64,000 nucleotides of DNA from Mycolicibacterium sp. YH-1 (GCF_022557175.1 NZ_CP092915.1:5704001-5768000); one strand, 5' to 3'. Positions 1 through 9,790 are shown, counted from the first letter of the stretch. The notes: generated from the sequence alone by a model not told the origin. Translations and numbers: made by a program.

Positions 1-89
1 TCCAAGAGCTTGCTATTGAGAAGTCAGACGACGCGTCATTCGCCTGGGCATATAACGTCCACTACGCCCGTGTGCCCGGCGCGCAATTC

Positions 90-881
90 CTAAATCAACG
101 GCGGCCAGTCGGTCCCGCTCCGGCCGGCCGCCTGCCTGGTGGCGACCGCGCGGGCGAACAGCTCTTGCCCCGCTGAACGGTGTTCGGCTTGATGCTCGTC
201 GAGCAGGTCGAACAGCTTCTGTGCGCGTGCCGATAGTGGCGCCCGCGCCGGATCGCCGATGTCCGGCAGCACGTCGTTGGTGTACTGACAGAAGTCTGCG
301 GCGAGCTCGTCGATCGTCGAGGTGTCGGGCTGATGCTCGTCGAGCGCCGCCATTCGTTTGATGATGTCGATACCTCGGGACCGATTCGGCTCGGCGAGTA
401 CTCGTCGATGGATTCCCAGAAAGTGGTCAACGACTTCGGCGCTGCCGCCAGAGATGTTGAGCACCAGAACCATCCGCTGCCTCTCCTGAAGAATCCAGCC
501 AGCGGGCGCACCAGCCTCGGCGTATTCGGCGAGAATCCGGGCAAACGGTTCCGGCAGCTCGGGGTCCAGAGAGGTGCGTAGTGCCGCGATCTTGGCGCGT
601 CGGGCTTCGATGGTCTTTGCCTGCTCGAGCAACTCGCCGTCGAGCGCATCCAGTGCCGCATGAACATCGGCAGTCTCGCCGTCGAGCAGATCGCCAATTC
701 TGGCCACCGAGATCCCGAGGTCACGCATTCGCTTTATTCGGCTCAACCGAACCAGATCCATCACGTCGTAGACGCGATACCCATTGTGCTGGCGCGCGGG
801 CTCCTCGAGCACGCCGGTCGCATGGTAGTGCCGGACCGACTTCACCGTGGTCCCGGCGAGATCAGCCAGCTCCCCGATCAT
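90..881 (-). CDS. MerR family transcriptional regulator
   Basis: The N-terminus (MIGELADLAGTTVKSVRHYH, then a GVL..P.R..NGYR.Y wing) is a MerR helix-turn-helix, followed by a helical region that would form the dimerisation coiled coil and an alpha-helical C-terminus of about 190 residues, longer than metal-sensing MerR proteins. No cysteine cluster for metal binding is visible, so the ligand is more likely an organic molecule or another protein. The frame is open 26 codons further upstream, but family alignment favours the ATG at 881. It is transcribed away from the gene behind it. The target promoter is not evident. Confidence 0.85.
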   Translation of the reverse strand: MIGELADLAGTTVKSVRHYHATGVLEEPARQHNGYRVYDVMDLVRLSRIKRMRDLGISVARIGDLLDGETADVHAALDALDGELLEQAKTIEARRAKIAALRTSLDPELPEPFARILAEYAEAGAPAGWILQERQRMVLVLNISGGSAEVVDHFLGIHRRVLAEPNRSRGIDIIKRMAALDEHQPDTSTIDELAADFCQYTNDVLPDIGDPARAPLSARAQKLFDLLDEHQAEHRSAGQELFARAVATRQAAGRSGTDWPPLI

Positions 882-998
882 GAACACGACAGCACACCAC
901 TGAGGTGCAGGTTCAGGCGTCCCCGAACGGCCCATTTCATCCGCCCAGTCTGCGCGCATGCACCCGGCAGGGACAAAACTCGCCGGACCCGCGGCCGG

Positions 999-2522
999 CT
1001 AGGCGCACACGGTGTCCTCGGACGGCAACGTGCCGGCATGCAGGTAACGGTTCACGGCGGCGTTCGCGCACGCATTGGCGTACTCGGGAAACACGCCGTG
1101 TGTTCGGCCGTTCACCGTGACCAGGCGTGAGCCCTTCATAGCTTCGTGCATGCCGAGCCCCTCCTGGTAGGTGGTCCGGGTGTCACCGGTGGCTTGGATC
1201 TGCAGCGTCGGAACCGCGTTGTCGATGTCGATGCGGGCCGGCGGCTGGCTCCGCCAGAATGCGCACGGCATGATCGGGTTGTGGATACCGGCGAAGATGG
1301 GCTGAGCCTCGCGGTGTTCGTCGAATTGCGTTCTGTACCAATGCGGGTCACGCGACATCGACACGTCACCGCATACGATGGCCATAGTCGCGGCATAATC
1401 GGCACCAGGACCCGACTCGGGGTGCGACCACGCGTTCAGTAGGCCCAAGAGCCTTGGGTTGACGGAGCCAATGCGCTGGCCGGTGGCCGCCTCGCGCAAC
1501 TGGACGAGTGTGTCGGCGAAGGTCTCGCTCGCCTCCTCGGTGTCGTCGGTACCGTTGACGTACAGCAGGAACGGCAGGAAGTGCTCGTCGATGGTGAAGT
1601 CGCCGATGCGGATGGGCATGACGGTGGCCCCGGCGATCAGGTTCTCGATAAGTCCACGTACCTGCTGGCGCGTGGCGCCGAGCCCATAGGTCTCATCGCG
1701 TGCCGCGGCCCATGTGGCGAAGTCGTCCACGGCCTTCTCATTGGCGTCACCCATGGCCTGAAGCATCCTGTATCCGTATTTCTTTGGGTCCGGGGCGCTG
1801 TCAAGGACCAGGCGATCGATGCGATCGGGGAACATCTGGCTGTAGGTAGCGCCGAGGAACGTCCCGTACGACCAACCGAAGAACGAGGCCTTGTCCACGC
1901 CCAAGGCGCCGCGGATCACATCGAGGTCGCGTGCGATGTTCTGAGTGTTGATGTTGGGAAGGTAATCCGAATATCTGTCCCAGCAACTGTCAGCGGCTTC
2001 ACGAGCGAGCGATACGCTCTCATCCCAGCCTGCGTCGGTCGGGCCGGGCGACCACATCCATGACATCTGCCTCAGACCGCAGTCGAGTGGAGTGCTCTCA
2101 CCGAGTCCTCGGGTGTCCATCCCGATCACGTCGTATGCCGCGGCGACATCCGGTGTCATGCCGACTCGCAGGCGGGCCGGAAAACCAAGTCCGCGACCGC
2201 CGGGTCCACCTGGGTTGGTGAGTATGACCCCTCGTCGCCTGTCTGGGTCGGTCGATGCCACGCGGGAGATGGCGACTTCAATTGTCTTGCCGTGAGGGTC
2301 GGCGTAATCCAGGGGCACGGTGATCGTCGCGCACTCGCTTTGGTCGTCTGCTCCTGAGTCCGCTGCGCACGGTGTCCAGGAGATTCTCTGGTCGTAGAAC
2401 GGAGCAAGGTCCCCTGATCCCACTGCCTGTGGCGTGGTGGAGTCCGAGCAGGCGGTGACTCCCGGTAGGGCGACGACCACTGCGGCCAATACGCAACCAA
2501 TCCGGTGTCGTGAGCTGGTCAT
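999..2522 (-). CDS. Secreted lipoprotein alpha/beta hydrolase, tripeptidyl aminopeptidase-like (S33)
   Basis: About 507 residues. A signal peptide ends in a lipobox (GVTAC, Cys about residue 25), so the protein should be anchored outside the membrane. An HGGPG-like oxyanion loop (NPGGPGGRG), the nucleophile elbow GWSYG, and late Asp (GDTRT) and His (GRTHG) residues give the Ser-Asp-His triad of the alpha/beta hydrolase plus TAP C-terminal architecture seen in Streptomyces tripeptidyl aminopeptidases and the mycobacterial Rv2223c/Rv2224c (Hip1) group. The start at 2522 was chosen because the signal peptide begins there; the frame is open 17 codons further up. The substrate is probably peptides or esters and cannot be fixed from sequence. 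Confidence 0.85.
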   Translation of the reverse strand: MTSSRHRIGCVLAAVVVALPGVTACSDSTTPQAVGSGDLAPFYDQRISWTPCAADSGADDQSECATITVPLDYADPHGKTIEVAISRVASTDPDRRRGVILTNPGGPGGRGLGFPARLRVGMTPDVAAAYDVIGMDTRGLGESTPLDCGLRQMSWMWSPGPTDAGWDESVSLAREAADSCWDRYSDYLPNINTQNIARDLDVIRGALGVDKASFFGWSYGTFLGATYSQMFPDRIDRLVLDSAPDPKKYGYRMLQAMGDANEKAVDDFATWAAARDETYGLGATRQQVRGLIENLIAGATVMPIRIGDFTIDEHFLPFLLYVNGTDDTEEASETFADTLVQLREAATGQRIGSVNPRLLGLLNAWSHPESGPGADYAATMAIVCGDVSMSRDPHWYRTQFDEHREAQPIFAGIHNPIMPCAFWRSQPPARIDIDNAVPTLQIQATGDTRTTYQEGLGMHEAMKGSRLVTVNGRTHGVFPEYANACANAAVNRYLHAGTLPSEDTVCA

Positions 2523-2648
2523 AGTTCTGTCCTCGTGTGGAGATGTGCGGGCGTTGTCGAACGGCCACCGCACAATGAGTTTCAGCTGGCGGGCCGGTTG
2601 ATTGTCGAACCCTGCCCCAGGGGCAAGGTCAACATCGCGCCCGGGCCA

Positions 2649-2939
2649 GTGAGCACGCCCACATCCAGTAGCCCGACCTGGAGCGACCTCGCCAAGGCCT
2701 ACGAGAAGCTCGACCCCCTGGCGGTTCTGCCGATCTACACCCGTCTGGTCGAACGCGAACTAACTGATACGGATCCACGGAACTACCGCAGTGCCGCACG
2801 GCGGCTCAAGAAGATGCGCAAGCTTGCTGCGGGATCGAACGAGTCCGCGGAGATCGACGGGTTCATCGCTGACCTCCGTGAGAGGTACCGTCGTCGCCCG
2901 CGGCTGCAACTGGAGTTCGATCGGGCCGGCCTGCTGTGA
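2649..2939 (+). pseudogene. C-terminal remnant of a SWIM zinc-finger family protein
   Basis: The translation ends in a stretch rich in R, K and D (AYEKLDPLAVLPIYTRLVER, NYRSAARRLKKMRKLAAG, ERYRRRPRLQLEFDRAGL) that resembles the last 90 or so residues of SWIM zinc-finger family proteins, which usually exceed 400 residues. The CxCx(n)CxH finger and everything upstream are missing. A GTG at 2649 could start a short protein, but a truncated relic is the simpler reading. Family assignment is from memory of the C-terminal motif. Confidence 0.5.
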
Positions 2940-3018
2940 CTCACGGAGCGCGCTAACGGGCGATGGGTTCGAGTCGCGCACCCTAGGCTCAACGGACGGC
3001 GATACACGGGAGCGGCGG

Positions 3019-4623
3019 ATGACATCGGCGAGGACATCGACACCGTCCACTTCGACATGGGCACCGCTGCGATCGCCGGTCTACCGCTCGCTGTGGATCG
3101 CGCAGCTCGTCTCCAACCTCGGCACCTGGATGCAGATCGTCGGGGCGCAGTGGATGCTCGTCGGCGACCCTCGCGCAGCGGTCCTGGTGCCGCTGGTGCA
3201 GACCGCGACGACGCTGCCGGTGATGCTGCTGGCGCTGCCGTCGGGTGTGCTCGCGGACCTGGTCGACCGGCGCCGGCTGCTCATCGCCACCCAGGGAGCG
3301 ATGGCCGCGGGAGTGGGTCTGCTCGCCTCGTTGACCGGTGCCGGGTTGACCACGCCGGCGGTGCTACTGACCCTGTTGTTCGTCATCGGCTGCGGGCAGG
3401 CACTCACGGCGCCGGCCTGGCAGGCGATTCAGCCCGATCTCGTTCCCGCTGGGCAGATTCCGGCGGCGGCCGCGCTGGGCAGCATGAGCATCAACGGCGC
3501 GCGGGCGATCGGGCCGGCCATCGCCGGGGTTCTGGTGGCGGTGTCCGGCCCGACCCTGGTGTTCGCGCTCAACGCGGTGTCCTTCGTGGGGATCGTGTTC
3601 GTGCTCATCGCGTGGCGTCGCCCCGCTGTCTCGAGCGGCTATCCGCCCGAGCGGGCGCTGGCCGCGTTGAGCGCGGGCGGACGGTTCATCCGCAGCTCGC
3701 CGGTCGTGCGGCGCATCCTGCTGCGGGCGGCGCTGTTCATCGCGCCCGGCAGCGCGATCTGGGGACTGCTGCCGGTGATCGCGAAGGACCGGCTGGGGTT
3801 GTCGTCCTCGGGGTACGGGTTGCTGCTGGGTGCGCTCGGTGCCGGTGCCGTGCTCGGCGCGTTCCTGCTGTCGCGGCTGCGGGCGCGGTTCAGCCAGAAC
3901 GCGCTGCTGACGGTCGGTGCGGCGGGCTTCGCGGTGGCCACCGTGGTGCTGGCGCTGGTGCCGATCTTCGCCGTCGTGTTCGCGGCCCTGGTCGTCGGCG
4001 GCGCGGCGTGGCTCCTGTCGCTGTCGACGCTGAACGCATCGATGCAGCTGAGCCTGCCCGCGTGGGTGCGCGCCCGCGGTCTGTCGGTGTATCAGCTGGT
4101 CTTCATGGGTGGGCAGGCGGTGGGCTCGGTGGTGTGGGGTGTGCTCGCCGGGGCCACCACCAGTTCCATCAGCCTGCTGGTGAGCGCGGCCATGTTGGTG
4201 GTGTGCGGGCTGTCGTCGCTGTGGTGGCCGCTGCACGCGAAGACCAACGAGCTGGACCTGACGCCGTCGTCGCACTGGCCCGAGCCGACACTCATCTTCG
4301 AGCCCGAACCGCTGGACGGCCCCGTCCTGGTGCTGACCTCCTACCGGGTCGCCGCGGCGGACGAGGGACCCTTCCTGGCGGCGATGACTGTGCTGGGCCG
4401 GTCCCGGCAGCGCACCGGGGCAGCCGAGTGGCGGCTGTTCCGCAGCATCGAGCACGAGGCCACGTTCGTGGAGTCGTTCATCGTGCGGTCCTGGGGCGAG
4501 CACATGCACCAGCACTACACCCGGCTCACCGGTCAGGACCTTTTGATCGAACAGGCCGTCGAGCGCTACACCGACGGTGTGCCGGTGTCCGAGCACTATC
4601 TGGCGGTGCGGGATGTGCGGTGA
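3019..4623 (+). CDS. MFS_3/EntS-type exporter with C-terminal monooxygenase-like domain
   Basis: 534 residues with about 11-12 membrane helices (residues about 20-410), the EntS-like N-terminal signature RSLWIAQLVSNLGTWMQIVG and the A-loop LPSGVLADLVDRRRLL. This is the MFS_3 (PF05977) group that includes the enterobactin exporter EntS. Residues after about 430 are soluble and resemble the antibiotic-biosynthesis-monooxygenase-like domain often appended to this family (GAAEWRLFRSIEHEATFVESF). The ATG at 3019 follows GGAGCGG at short spacing. A short decayed paralogue of residues 315-350 lies at 9791-9886. The exported substrate is unknown. Confidence 0.85.
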   Translation: MTSARTSTPSTSTWAPLRSPVYRSLWIAQLVSNLGTWMQIVGAQWMLVGDPRAAVLVPLVQTATTLPVMLLALPSGVLADLVDRRRLLIATQGAMAAGVGLLASLTGAGLTTPAVLLTLLFVIGCGQALTAPAWQAIQPDLVPAGQIPAAAALGSMSINGARAIGPAIAGVLVAVSGPTLVFALNAVSFVGIVFVLIAWRRPAVSSGYPPERALAALSAGGRFIRSSPVVRRILLRAALFIAPGSAIWGLLPVIAKDRLGLSSSGYGLLLGALGAGAVLGAFLLSRLRARFSQNALLTVGAAGFAVATVVLALVPIFAVVFAALVVGGAAWLLSLSTLNASMQLSLPAWVRARGLSVYQLVFMGGQAVGSVVWGVLAGATTSSISLLVSAAMLVVCGLSSLWWPLHAKTNELDLTPSSHWPEPTLIFEPEPLDGPVLVLTSYRVAAADEGPFLAAMTVLGRSRQRTGAAEWRLFRSIEHEATFVESFIVRSWGEHMHQHYTRLTGQDLLIEQAVERYTDGVPVSEHYLAVRDVR

Positions 4624-4649
4624 GGTGGTGCGGTGGGCGGCCGGGTCGG

Positions 4650-5039
4650 CTATTCGGCCGCAACGACGTCGGTATGCCCAAAATCATCGCCCTTGAACAA
4701 CAATGGCTGACCGCTGACCTTGGCGAGCGCATAGGAGAAACAGTCGCCGTAGTTCAGGCCTGCCCGATGACGGCCTTTGCCATAGAGCCGGTAGGCCGCT
4801 CGGGCAACCTCGGCTTGGTCGGCGTCGACCGCGACAAGACTCACCGAGGCCCGGTGCAGCCACAGGTCCAATTCGCGGCCGCCGGATTCGCCGAAGCGGC
4901 TCTCGATCACGATGGCGGTCTCCAGGTATGACGCAGTGGACATGGTCCGCACGGGATCGTCTGCCACCCTCGCCTCGAAAAGCTCGGCATCAGGCTCGTC
5001 GGTCAGCATGGCGACCAGCGCGGAGGTGTCGATGACCAT
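4650..5039 (-). CDS. vapC: VapC-type PIN-domain ribonuclease toxin
   Basis: 129 residues, full length for VapC. The PIN acidic residues are present: D4 in [12 protein letters not shown], a Glu in SYLETAIV, and D in LNYGDCFSYALAK, followed by the LLFKGDDF strand. These bind Mg2+/Mn2+ for RNA cleavage. The start codon overlaps the stop of the upstream antitoxin gene by one base (TGATG), the usual translational coupling of toxin-antitoxin pairs. The protein resembles the VapC28/VapC30 group; the RNA target is not predictable. Confidence 0.9.
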   Translation of the reverse strand: MVIDTSALVAMLTDEPDAELFEARVADDPVRTMSTASYLETAIVIESRFGESGGRELDLWLHRASVSLVAVDADQAEVARAAYRLYGKGRHRAGLNYGDCFSYALAKVSGQPLLFKGDDFGHTDVVAAE

Positions 5040-5293
5040 CAGGACGGCAGCCCGCGGTCGTCATAGCCCACGATCTCCTCTGCAGATCGGTCGTCGGCGA
5101 CCGGCAGCGCCGCGCACCGACGACGGATCACCGCGAGTTCGTCGCGTAGTGGGATCACTGCAGTGCGACCGGCCTGGCGCGCCAGTCGCTCACGCAGTGC
5201 GACCACCACCGCCTCGGTCAGCGTCTCGCCGGTTCGCGCGGCGAGTTCCCGGGCGAGGCGGTCAGCCTCGGGATCCTTGATACTGAGAGCCAT
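5039..5293 (-). CDS. vapB: VapB-type antitoxin
   Basis: 84 residues. [20 protein letters not shown] followed by [17 protein letters not shown] is a ribbon-helix-helix-type DNA-binding N-terminus of the VapB/PSK (Rv0623-like) antitoxin group. The C-terminus ([27 protein letters not shown]) is the flexible toxin-neutralising tail. An upstream in-frame start exists, but the ATG at 5293 fits the family and places the operator palindrome at the start codon. It is followed directly by vapC. Confidence 0.9.
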   Translation of the reverse strand: MALSIKDPEADRLARELAARTGETLTEAVVVALRERLARQAGRTAVIPLRDELAVIRRRCAALPVADDRSAEEIVGYDDRGLPS

Positions 5294-5309
5294 ATCTAGA
5301 TTATAGATA
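5293..5309. promoter_or_regulatory. Inverted repeat at vapB start, likely autoregulatory operator
   Basis: TATCTA-GATTA-TAGATA is a perfect 6-base inverted repeat overlapping the first base of the vapB start codon; a second palindrome, TTCTAGAA, lies at 5320-5327. VapB proteins usually bind such AT-rich palindromes to repress their own operon. The position suggests a very short or absent 5' leader. Confidence 0.55.
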
Positions 5310-5497
5310 GGTGTAGCGATTCTAGAAGCCGTCATCTACACCTTCCCAGTCAGCGCTGGCCATTGAGCGGGCAGTCAACCCGATCTTCTGCGTGCCCTCA
5401 CCGGCCAGGCCTAGGTGACTTCCTCCATGATCGGTGCGGATCTTGTTCGCGACGGACTGGAGGATCTTGGGATGCGGATCGCTGCGGCGGTGCGGCG

Positions 5498-6625
5498 CTA
5501 GACCACGTCGTCGAGGCCCCAGTACCTGGCGTGCCTCAAAACCTCCCGCTTGTAGCTCGTCCGCAGACCCTCGACCATAGCGAGCGTTCGCGCCGTCAGT
5601 TCGTCGCGAATCCCACTCTGCGCGTGAGCGTATGGGATGAACGCGCGAAGTAGATCGGGAGCGTCTAGCGCGACCTCCAATGGAATGCTGTACTCGCGGT
5701 GGGGCGTGCCGCCGATCGCCTGTTCGACGCGCGCCGCGCTCCACCGCAATGGGTCACCGGTACCCGTGTCGAAGAGTTCCAGCAGCAGCTCGCGATGGCT
5801 GGGGTCGGTGAACGGCGCCGCGGAACTGGTCGCGAAGAACCCGTCGCACAGCTCCTTGTCCGACTTCCAATCCTCGGGTGGTGACCGGTGTTCACCACCT
5901 TCGGGTAGCCGACCTACCAGCCACCGAACCAGTGGCCGGTAGAGCGGCCATTCATCGGTCATCGGCGAGAGTGTCGGCTTGTTGAGGGCGTCCTCGGCCC
6001 ATACCCGCGCGTCGGCCAGCGTCATCTCGAAAATGTCGGTGTCGGTGCTGGTTTCGGCGACCTTGGCAAGCGCTTCGTCGATCGGTTCCGGCACAGCGGC
6101 TGCATCGGTGACGGTCGAGAGCATGTTGTGGTCGATCCCGATGGCGACGGTCAGCTCGTGGCCACGGTCGAGTCGCAAACCGATGACCACTTCGTCGACG
6201 TCACGGAACACATGGGTTCTGCGGACCGCGCGGTAGACGTCGACCTGCGGCAGTGCGGTGATCCATCGCGGTAGATGCTCGCCACGTTCGGCCACTTCTC
6301 GGCGGCATCGGAGCTGTTGCGCTGGATCGTCGACGAGAAGTTCGGCAGTGACGGCCAGTAGCGCCGTCGTCTCCCGATTCCGTACACCGATCAATCCGGT
6401 CAGGATGTTGTCCAGGTGCGTCTCATCGCGGCGCCTGTCAGGTTTCCCCACGTGGATCACCATGCTGGCCATACTGAGCAGGTTGAGTGGATGCCCACCC
6501 GCCAGCGCACTGCGTATCGCGTCCGTGAGTTCCGTGTCGGTAGAACCCTTTGCGGCGCGCCTCGTCGCCCGCCGCGCGTCACGTCGGGCCTGTTTGGCCC
6601 TGTGTGCTCGTCGCTTGTCACTCAT
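5498..6625 (-). CDS. Conserved hypothetical protein, family not recognised
   Basis: 375 residues with no signal peptide or membrane helix. It starts with a very basic stretch (MSDKRRAHRAKQARRDARRATRRAAKG), then mixed alpha/beta sequence rich in acidic residues and Trp (ADARVWAEDALNKP, EDWKSDKELCDGFF, ARYWGLDDVV at the end). The basic head could bind nucleic acid or be disordered. It has good codon character throughout and no frameshift. It sits between vapBC and a vapB relic, with no functional neighbour. Function unknown. Confidence 0.6.
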   Translation of the reverse strand: MSDKRRAHRAKQARRDARRATRRAAKGSTDTELTDAIRSALAGGHPLNLLSMASMVIHVGKPDRRRDETHLDNILTGLIGVRNRETTALLAVTAELLVDDPAQQLRCRREVAERGEHLPRWITALPQVDVYRAVRRTHVFRDVDEVVIGLRLDRGHELTVAIGIDHNMLSTVTDAAAVPEPIDEALAKVAETSTDTDIFEMTLADARVWAEDALNKPTLSPMTDEWPLYRPLVRWLVGRLPEGGEHRSPPEDWKSDKELCDGFFATSSAAPFTDPSHRELLLELFDTGTGDPLRWSAARVEQAIGGTPHREYSIPLEVALDAPDLLRAFIPYAHAQSGIRDELTARTLAMVEGLRTSYKREVLRHARYWGLDDVV

Positions 6626-6707
6626 ATCGCGGACGCTACTCACGGGGAGTGACAAACGCCGCCCGCGGTTCAGAGGCCTTCTCCTCCAGCGCCTTCATCA
6701 GTGACGG

Positions 6708-6821
6708 TCACCGGCCGTAGTCCTGGCGGATGTGCGCGGCTCGCAGTGCCTGGCGGCCCTTTTCCCGCAGGGGGCCTGAGGCCGGCAGCGGCGCGCACCG
6801 ACGGCGGATCGCCGCCGTTTC
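6708..6821 (-). pseudogene. Remnant of a vapB antitoxin C-terminus
   Basis: Translation of this stretch gives ETAAIRRRCAPLPASGPLRE and a short tail before a stop, closely matching the vapB tail encoded at 5039-5293 ([20 protein letters not shown]). The DNA is also similar (GGCAGCGGCGCGCACCGACG against GGCAGCGCCGCGCACCGACG). No start or N-terminal domain precedes it, and upstream the frame runs into the ABC transporter gene. This is a dead fragment inside the 6626-6935 gap; nothing else was recognised there. Confidence 0.55.
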
Positions 6822-6935
6822 TGAGTTTTCGACAGGTTTAAGGACTCCAGAAGCCCCATTGACCTCCAGTTTCCTGGCACCCTGCGGTAGCTTTCGCCGC
6901 AACCGTGTCCACCGTCGCAGGACTGGGGGTTCTGA

Positions 6936-8861
6936 ATGGACGAGCTGAAACCGTTCTCGCCGTCGATCGACTGGAGTCACGGCCTTGTCGATTCGCTCAT
7001 CTGGATCGGCGAGGCCTGGGCGATCACCGCGTTCGGCACGCTGGCCGTGTTGACGCTCATCGCCCGGTTCACCGTCTGGGGCCGGCAGTTCTGGGCCGTT
7101 ACCGGCGCCTACTTCACCGGACGGCACAGCATCAAGCCGTGGATCTCGTTGAGCGCCATGCTGTTGTCGGTGATCATCGGGGTGCGGCTGAACGTCCTGT
7201 TCAGCTACCAGAGCAACGACCTGTACTCCGCCGCGCAGATCGCCGTGCAGGGCCACGCGGTCGGCAACCAGGCGGTGAAAGACTCTGGGGTCTGGGGCTT
7301 TTGGCTGTCACTGATGCTCTTCGCGCTGTTGGCGGCGATACTCGTCACCCGGATCATGATCGATCTGTTCATCACCCAGCGCTTCATGCTGGCCTGGCGG
7401 GCGTGGCTGACGGACCGGCTCACTGGCGACTGGCTGGACGGGCGGGCCTACTACCGCGGCCGGTTCATCGACCAGACCATCGACAATCCGGATCAGCGCA
7501 TCCAGTCCGACATCGACGTCTTCACCGCCATCTCCGGCCCGCAACCGAACACTCCGCATCAGACGAGCAACGGCACGCTGCTGTTCGGGGCGATCTCGTC
7601 GATCGTGTCGGTCGTCTCGTTCACCCAGATCCTGTGGAACCTCTCCGGTTCCGTGTCGCTCTTCGGCGTCGAGGTGCCGCGCGCCATGTTCTGGACGGTG
7701 TTTGTCTACGTGGCGGTCGCGACCGTCGTCGCGTTCTGGCTTGGCCGCCCGCTCATCCGGCTGTCGTTCAACAACGAGAAGTTCAACGCCGCGTTCCGTT
7801 ACGCGTTGGTCCGGTTGCGGGACGCCGCCGAGGCGGTTGCCCTCTACCGCGGCGAGAAGCCCGAGCGCCGTCAGCTGCGCAGCCGGTTCGAGCCGGTGCT
7901 GTCCAACTACAAGCGGTTCATCAACAGGACCATGGTGTTCACCGGGTGGAACCTGTCGATGAACCACATCATCCTTCCGCTGCCGTGGCTGCTGCAGGCG
8001 CCCCGGCTGTTCACCGGCCAGATTCAGCTCGGCACGGTCATCCAGTCGGGGGCGGCGTTCGGCTCCATCCAGGAGGCGCTGTCGTTCTTCCGCAACTCCT
8101 ACGATGTCTTCGCCGGCTACCGCGCGTCGATCCTGCGGCTGCACGGGCTGGTGACCGCCAACGAACAGAGCCGAGCGCTGCCCAAGTTGACCGTCGCCGC
8201 GGATGCGGACGGCGCGGTCGAACTCGACGCCGTCGAGGTCCGCGACCCGGCGGGCGCGCAGTTGATCAGCGACCTGCAGCTGCGGCTGGATCCGGGTGAG
8301 TCGCTGATCATCACCGGGAAGTCGGGCACCGGCAAGTCCACGTTGTTGCGCAGCCTGGCCGAGCTGTGGCCGTACACCTCGGGCACGATGCGCTGCCCGG
8401 GCGGCGAGCACGAAACGATGTTCCTGTCCCAGCTGCCGTACGTTCCGCTCGGCGATCTTCGGACGGTGGTGTCCTATCCCCATGAGCCCGGCGAGATTCC
8501 CGATGATGTGGTGCGGGCGGCGCTGGAGGCGGTGGCGTTGCCGCGCTACACCGATCGGCTCTCAGACGAGGAGGATTGGGCCAAGGTGCTCTCCCCCGGC
8601 GAGCAGCAGCGCATTGCGTTCGCGCGCGTGCTGTTGACCAAGCCCAAGGCGGTGTTCCTCGACGAGGCGACCTCGGCCCTCGACGAGCCGCTGGAGTTCA
8701 TGATCTACAGCCTGGTTCGCCGCGAACTGCCCGACACCGTGTTCGTCAGCGTCACCCATCGCAGCACCGTCAACCGGCATCATCGGCAGCACCTGGAACT
8801 GCTGGGCGAGGGAGCGTGGCGGCTGGGTCGTGTCGAAGGCGCCGAGCCGGTGCCGGTCTGA
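6936..8861 (+). CDS. bacA: BacA/SbmA-type ABC transporter (Rv1819c-like), fused permease and ATPase
   Basis: 641 residues. About six membrane helices in residues 20-400 belong to the SbmA/BacA membrane domain (ABC_membrane_2), with [20 protein letters not shown] typical of the family. The ATPase follows: Walker [10 protein letters not shown], signature [13 protein letters not shown], Walker [14 protein letters not shown] and a switch histidine in VTHRST. In M. tuberculosis the homologue Rv1819c imports vitamin B12 and hydrophilic peptides such as bleomycin. It stands alone, with the cutinase gene 30 bases downstream. Confidence 0.9.
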   Translation: MDELKPFSPSIDWSHGLVDSLIWIGEAWAITAFGTLAVLTLIARFTVWGRQFWAVTGAYFTGRHSIKPWISLSAMLLSVIIGVRLNVLFSYQSNDLYSAAQIAVQGHAVGNQAVKDSGVWGFWLSLMLFALLAAILVTRIMIDLFITQRFMLAWRAWLTDRLTGDWLDGRAYYRGRFIDQTIDNPDQRIQSDIDVFTAISGPQPNTPHQTSNGTLLFGAISSIVSVVSFTQILWNLSGSVSLFGVEVPRAMFWTVFVYVAVATVVAFWLGRPLIRLSFNNEKFNAAFRYALVRLRDAAEAVALYRGEKPERRQLRSRFEPVLSNYKRFINRTMVFTGWNLSMNHIILPLPWLLQAPRLFTGQIQLGTVIQSGAAFGSIQEALSFFRNSYDVFAGYRASILRLHGLVTANEQSRALPKLTVAADADGAVELDAVEVRDPAGAQLISDLQLRLDPGESLIITGKSGTGKSTLLRSLAELWPYTSGTMRCPGGEHETMFLSQLPYVPLGDLRTVVSYPHEPGEIPDDVVRAALEAVALPRYTDRLSDEEDWAKVLSPGEQQRIAFARVLLTKPKAVFLDEATSALDEPLEFMIYSLVRRELPDTVFVSVTHRSTVNRHHRQHLELLGEGAWRLGRVEGAEPVPV

Positions 8862-8891
8862 GATCCCGGCGCCGCGTGTGAGGATGCAGAC

Positions 8892-9536
8892 GTGATCCTT
8901 CGTTTCGTCGCCGCCATGGCCATTAGTGCTGCCGCCGTGATCGGTGTGCCGGCGACACCGGCGTCCGCCGATCCGTGTGCCGATGTCGAACTCGTCTTCG
9001 CCCGCGGCACGGCGGAGCCGCCCGGCCTGGGACGGGTGGGCGACGCGTTGGCCAACACGCTCCGGCCGCAACTCGGCGGTCGCAGCCTGGGCACCTATGC
9101 GGTGAACTACCCCGCGAGCTACAACTTCCTGTCCACCCGGAACGGAGCCGACGACGCGGCGGGCCACATCGCGTGGATGACCGAGCAGTGCCCGGCCACC
9201 CGGATTGTGCTCGGCGGCTTCTCCCAGGGTGCGTCCGCGGTGTCGATGCTGGCGGGGGTTGCGCCCGTCGGGGATCGCATCGGCTCCATCGGGTCGGCAC
9301 CGCCGCTGCCCATCGAACTCGCCGGAAATGTCGCTGTCGTTGCGGTGTTCGGAAACCCCGGAGCACGATTCGGCAGCCCGCTGTCGACGACCGGCCAATT
9401 CGCGGGCCGCGCAATCGATCTGTGCAGTCAAGGGGATCCGGTCTGCTCGGCGGGCCGCGATCGGTCGGCGCACAGCAATTACGAGCTTGCGCCGTATCCG
9501 GACGAGGCTGCGCGGTTCATCGCGGGGCTGGTGTAG
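8892..9536 (+). CDS. Secreted cutinase-family serine esterase
   Basis: 214 residues with a Sec signal peptide cleaved near ASA-DPCAD (residue 26-27). The catalytic triad is visible: Ser111 in GGFSQGA, Asp182 in GDPVCSAG and His194 in SAHSNYE, with the cysteines expected for the two cutinase disulfides. Start is GTG at 8892. Mycobacterial members (Culp proteins) hydrolyse medium-chain esters or phospholipids outside the cell. It may be co-transcribed with the ABC gene upstream, 30 bases away. Confidence 0.9.
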   Translation: MILRFVAAMAISAAAVIGVPATPASADPCADVELVFARGTAEPPGLGRVGDALANTLRPQLGGRSLGTYAVNYPASYNFLSTRNGADDAAGHIAWMTEQCPATRIVLGGFSQGASAVSMLAGVAPVGDRIGSIGSAPPLPIELAGNVAVVAVFGNPGARFGSPLSTTGQFAGRAIDLCSQGDPVCSAGRDRSAHSNYELAPYPDEAARFIAGLV

Positions 9537-9790
9537 CACGGCAGATCTGGGCACGGCCACTGCCGGGGTCGCGTGTCTGTCTGATGGTGTTCAGCCGCAG
9601 CAGGTTTGCGACGAATCGCTCTTCGACATGACATCAGCTCGAGGTAGTCGACACACTAGAACGACGAATTCGCTTGTACCGCTTAGGGTTGTGCCGAGCA
9701 GAGTGGCATACGAGTCAGACCCCATTAGGTACCGGCGGGTGTAGCCGAATGACTGCCAAGCGTTCGGTCCACCGCTGGCCGTTGCGGTAG

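Noticed and set aside
1..89. Possible 3' end of a plus-strand gene entering the window
   Set aside because: One frame reads plausibly but runs through the merR 3' end to a stop at 174; another ends at 93. Too short to choose.
5342..5497. Minus-strand frame ending near 5322 with a coding-like tail
   Set aside because: It only opens through the neighbouring gene on the same strand, has no start of its own and no recognised family.
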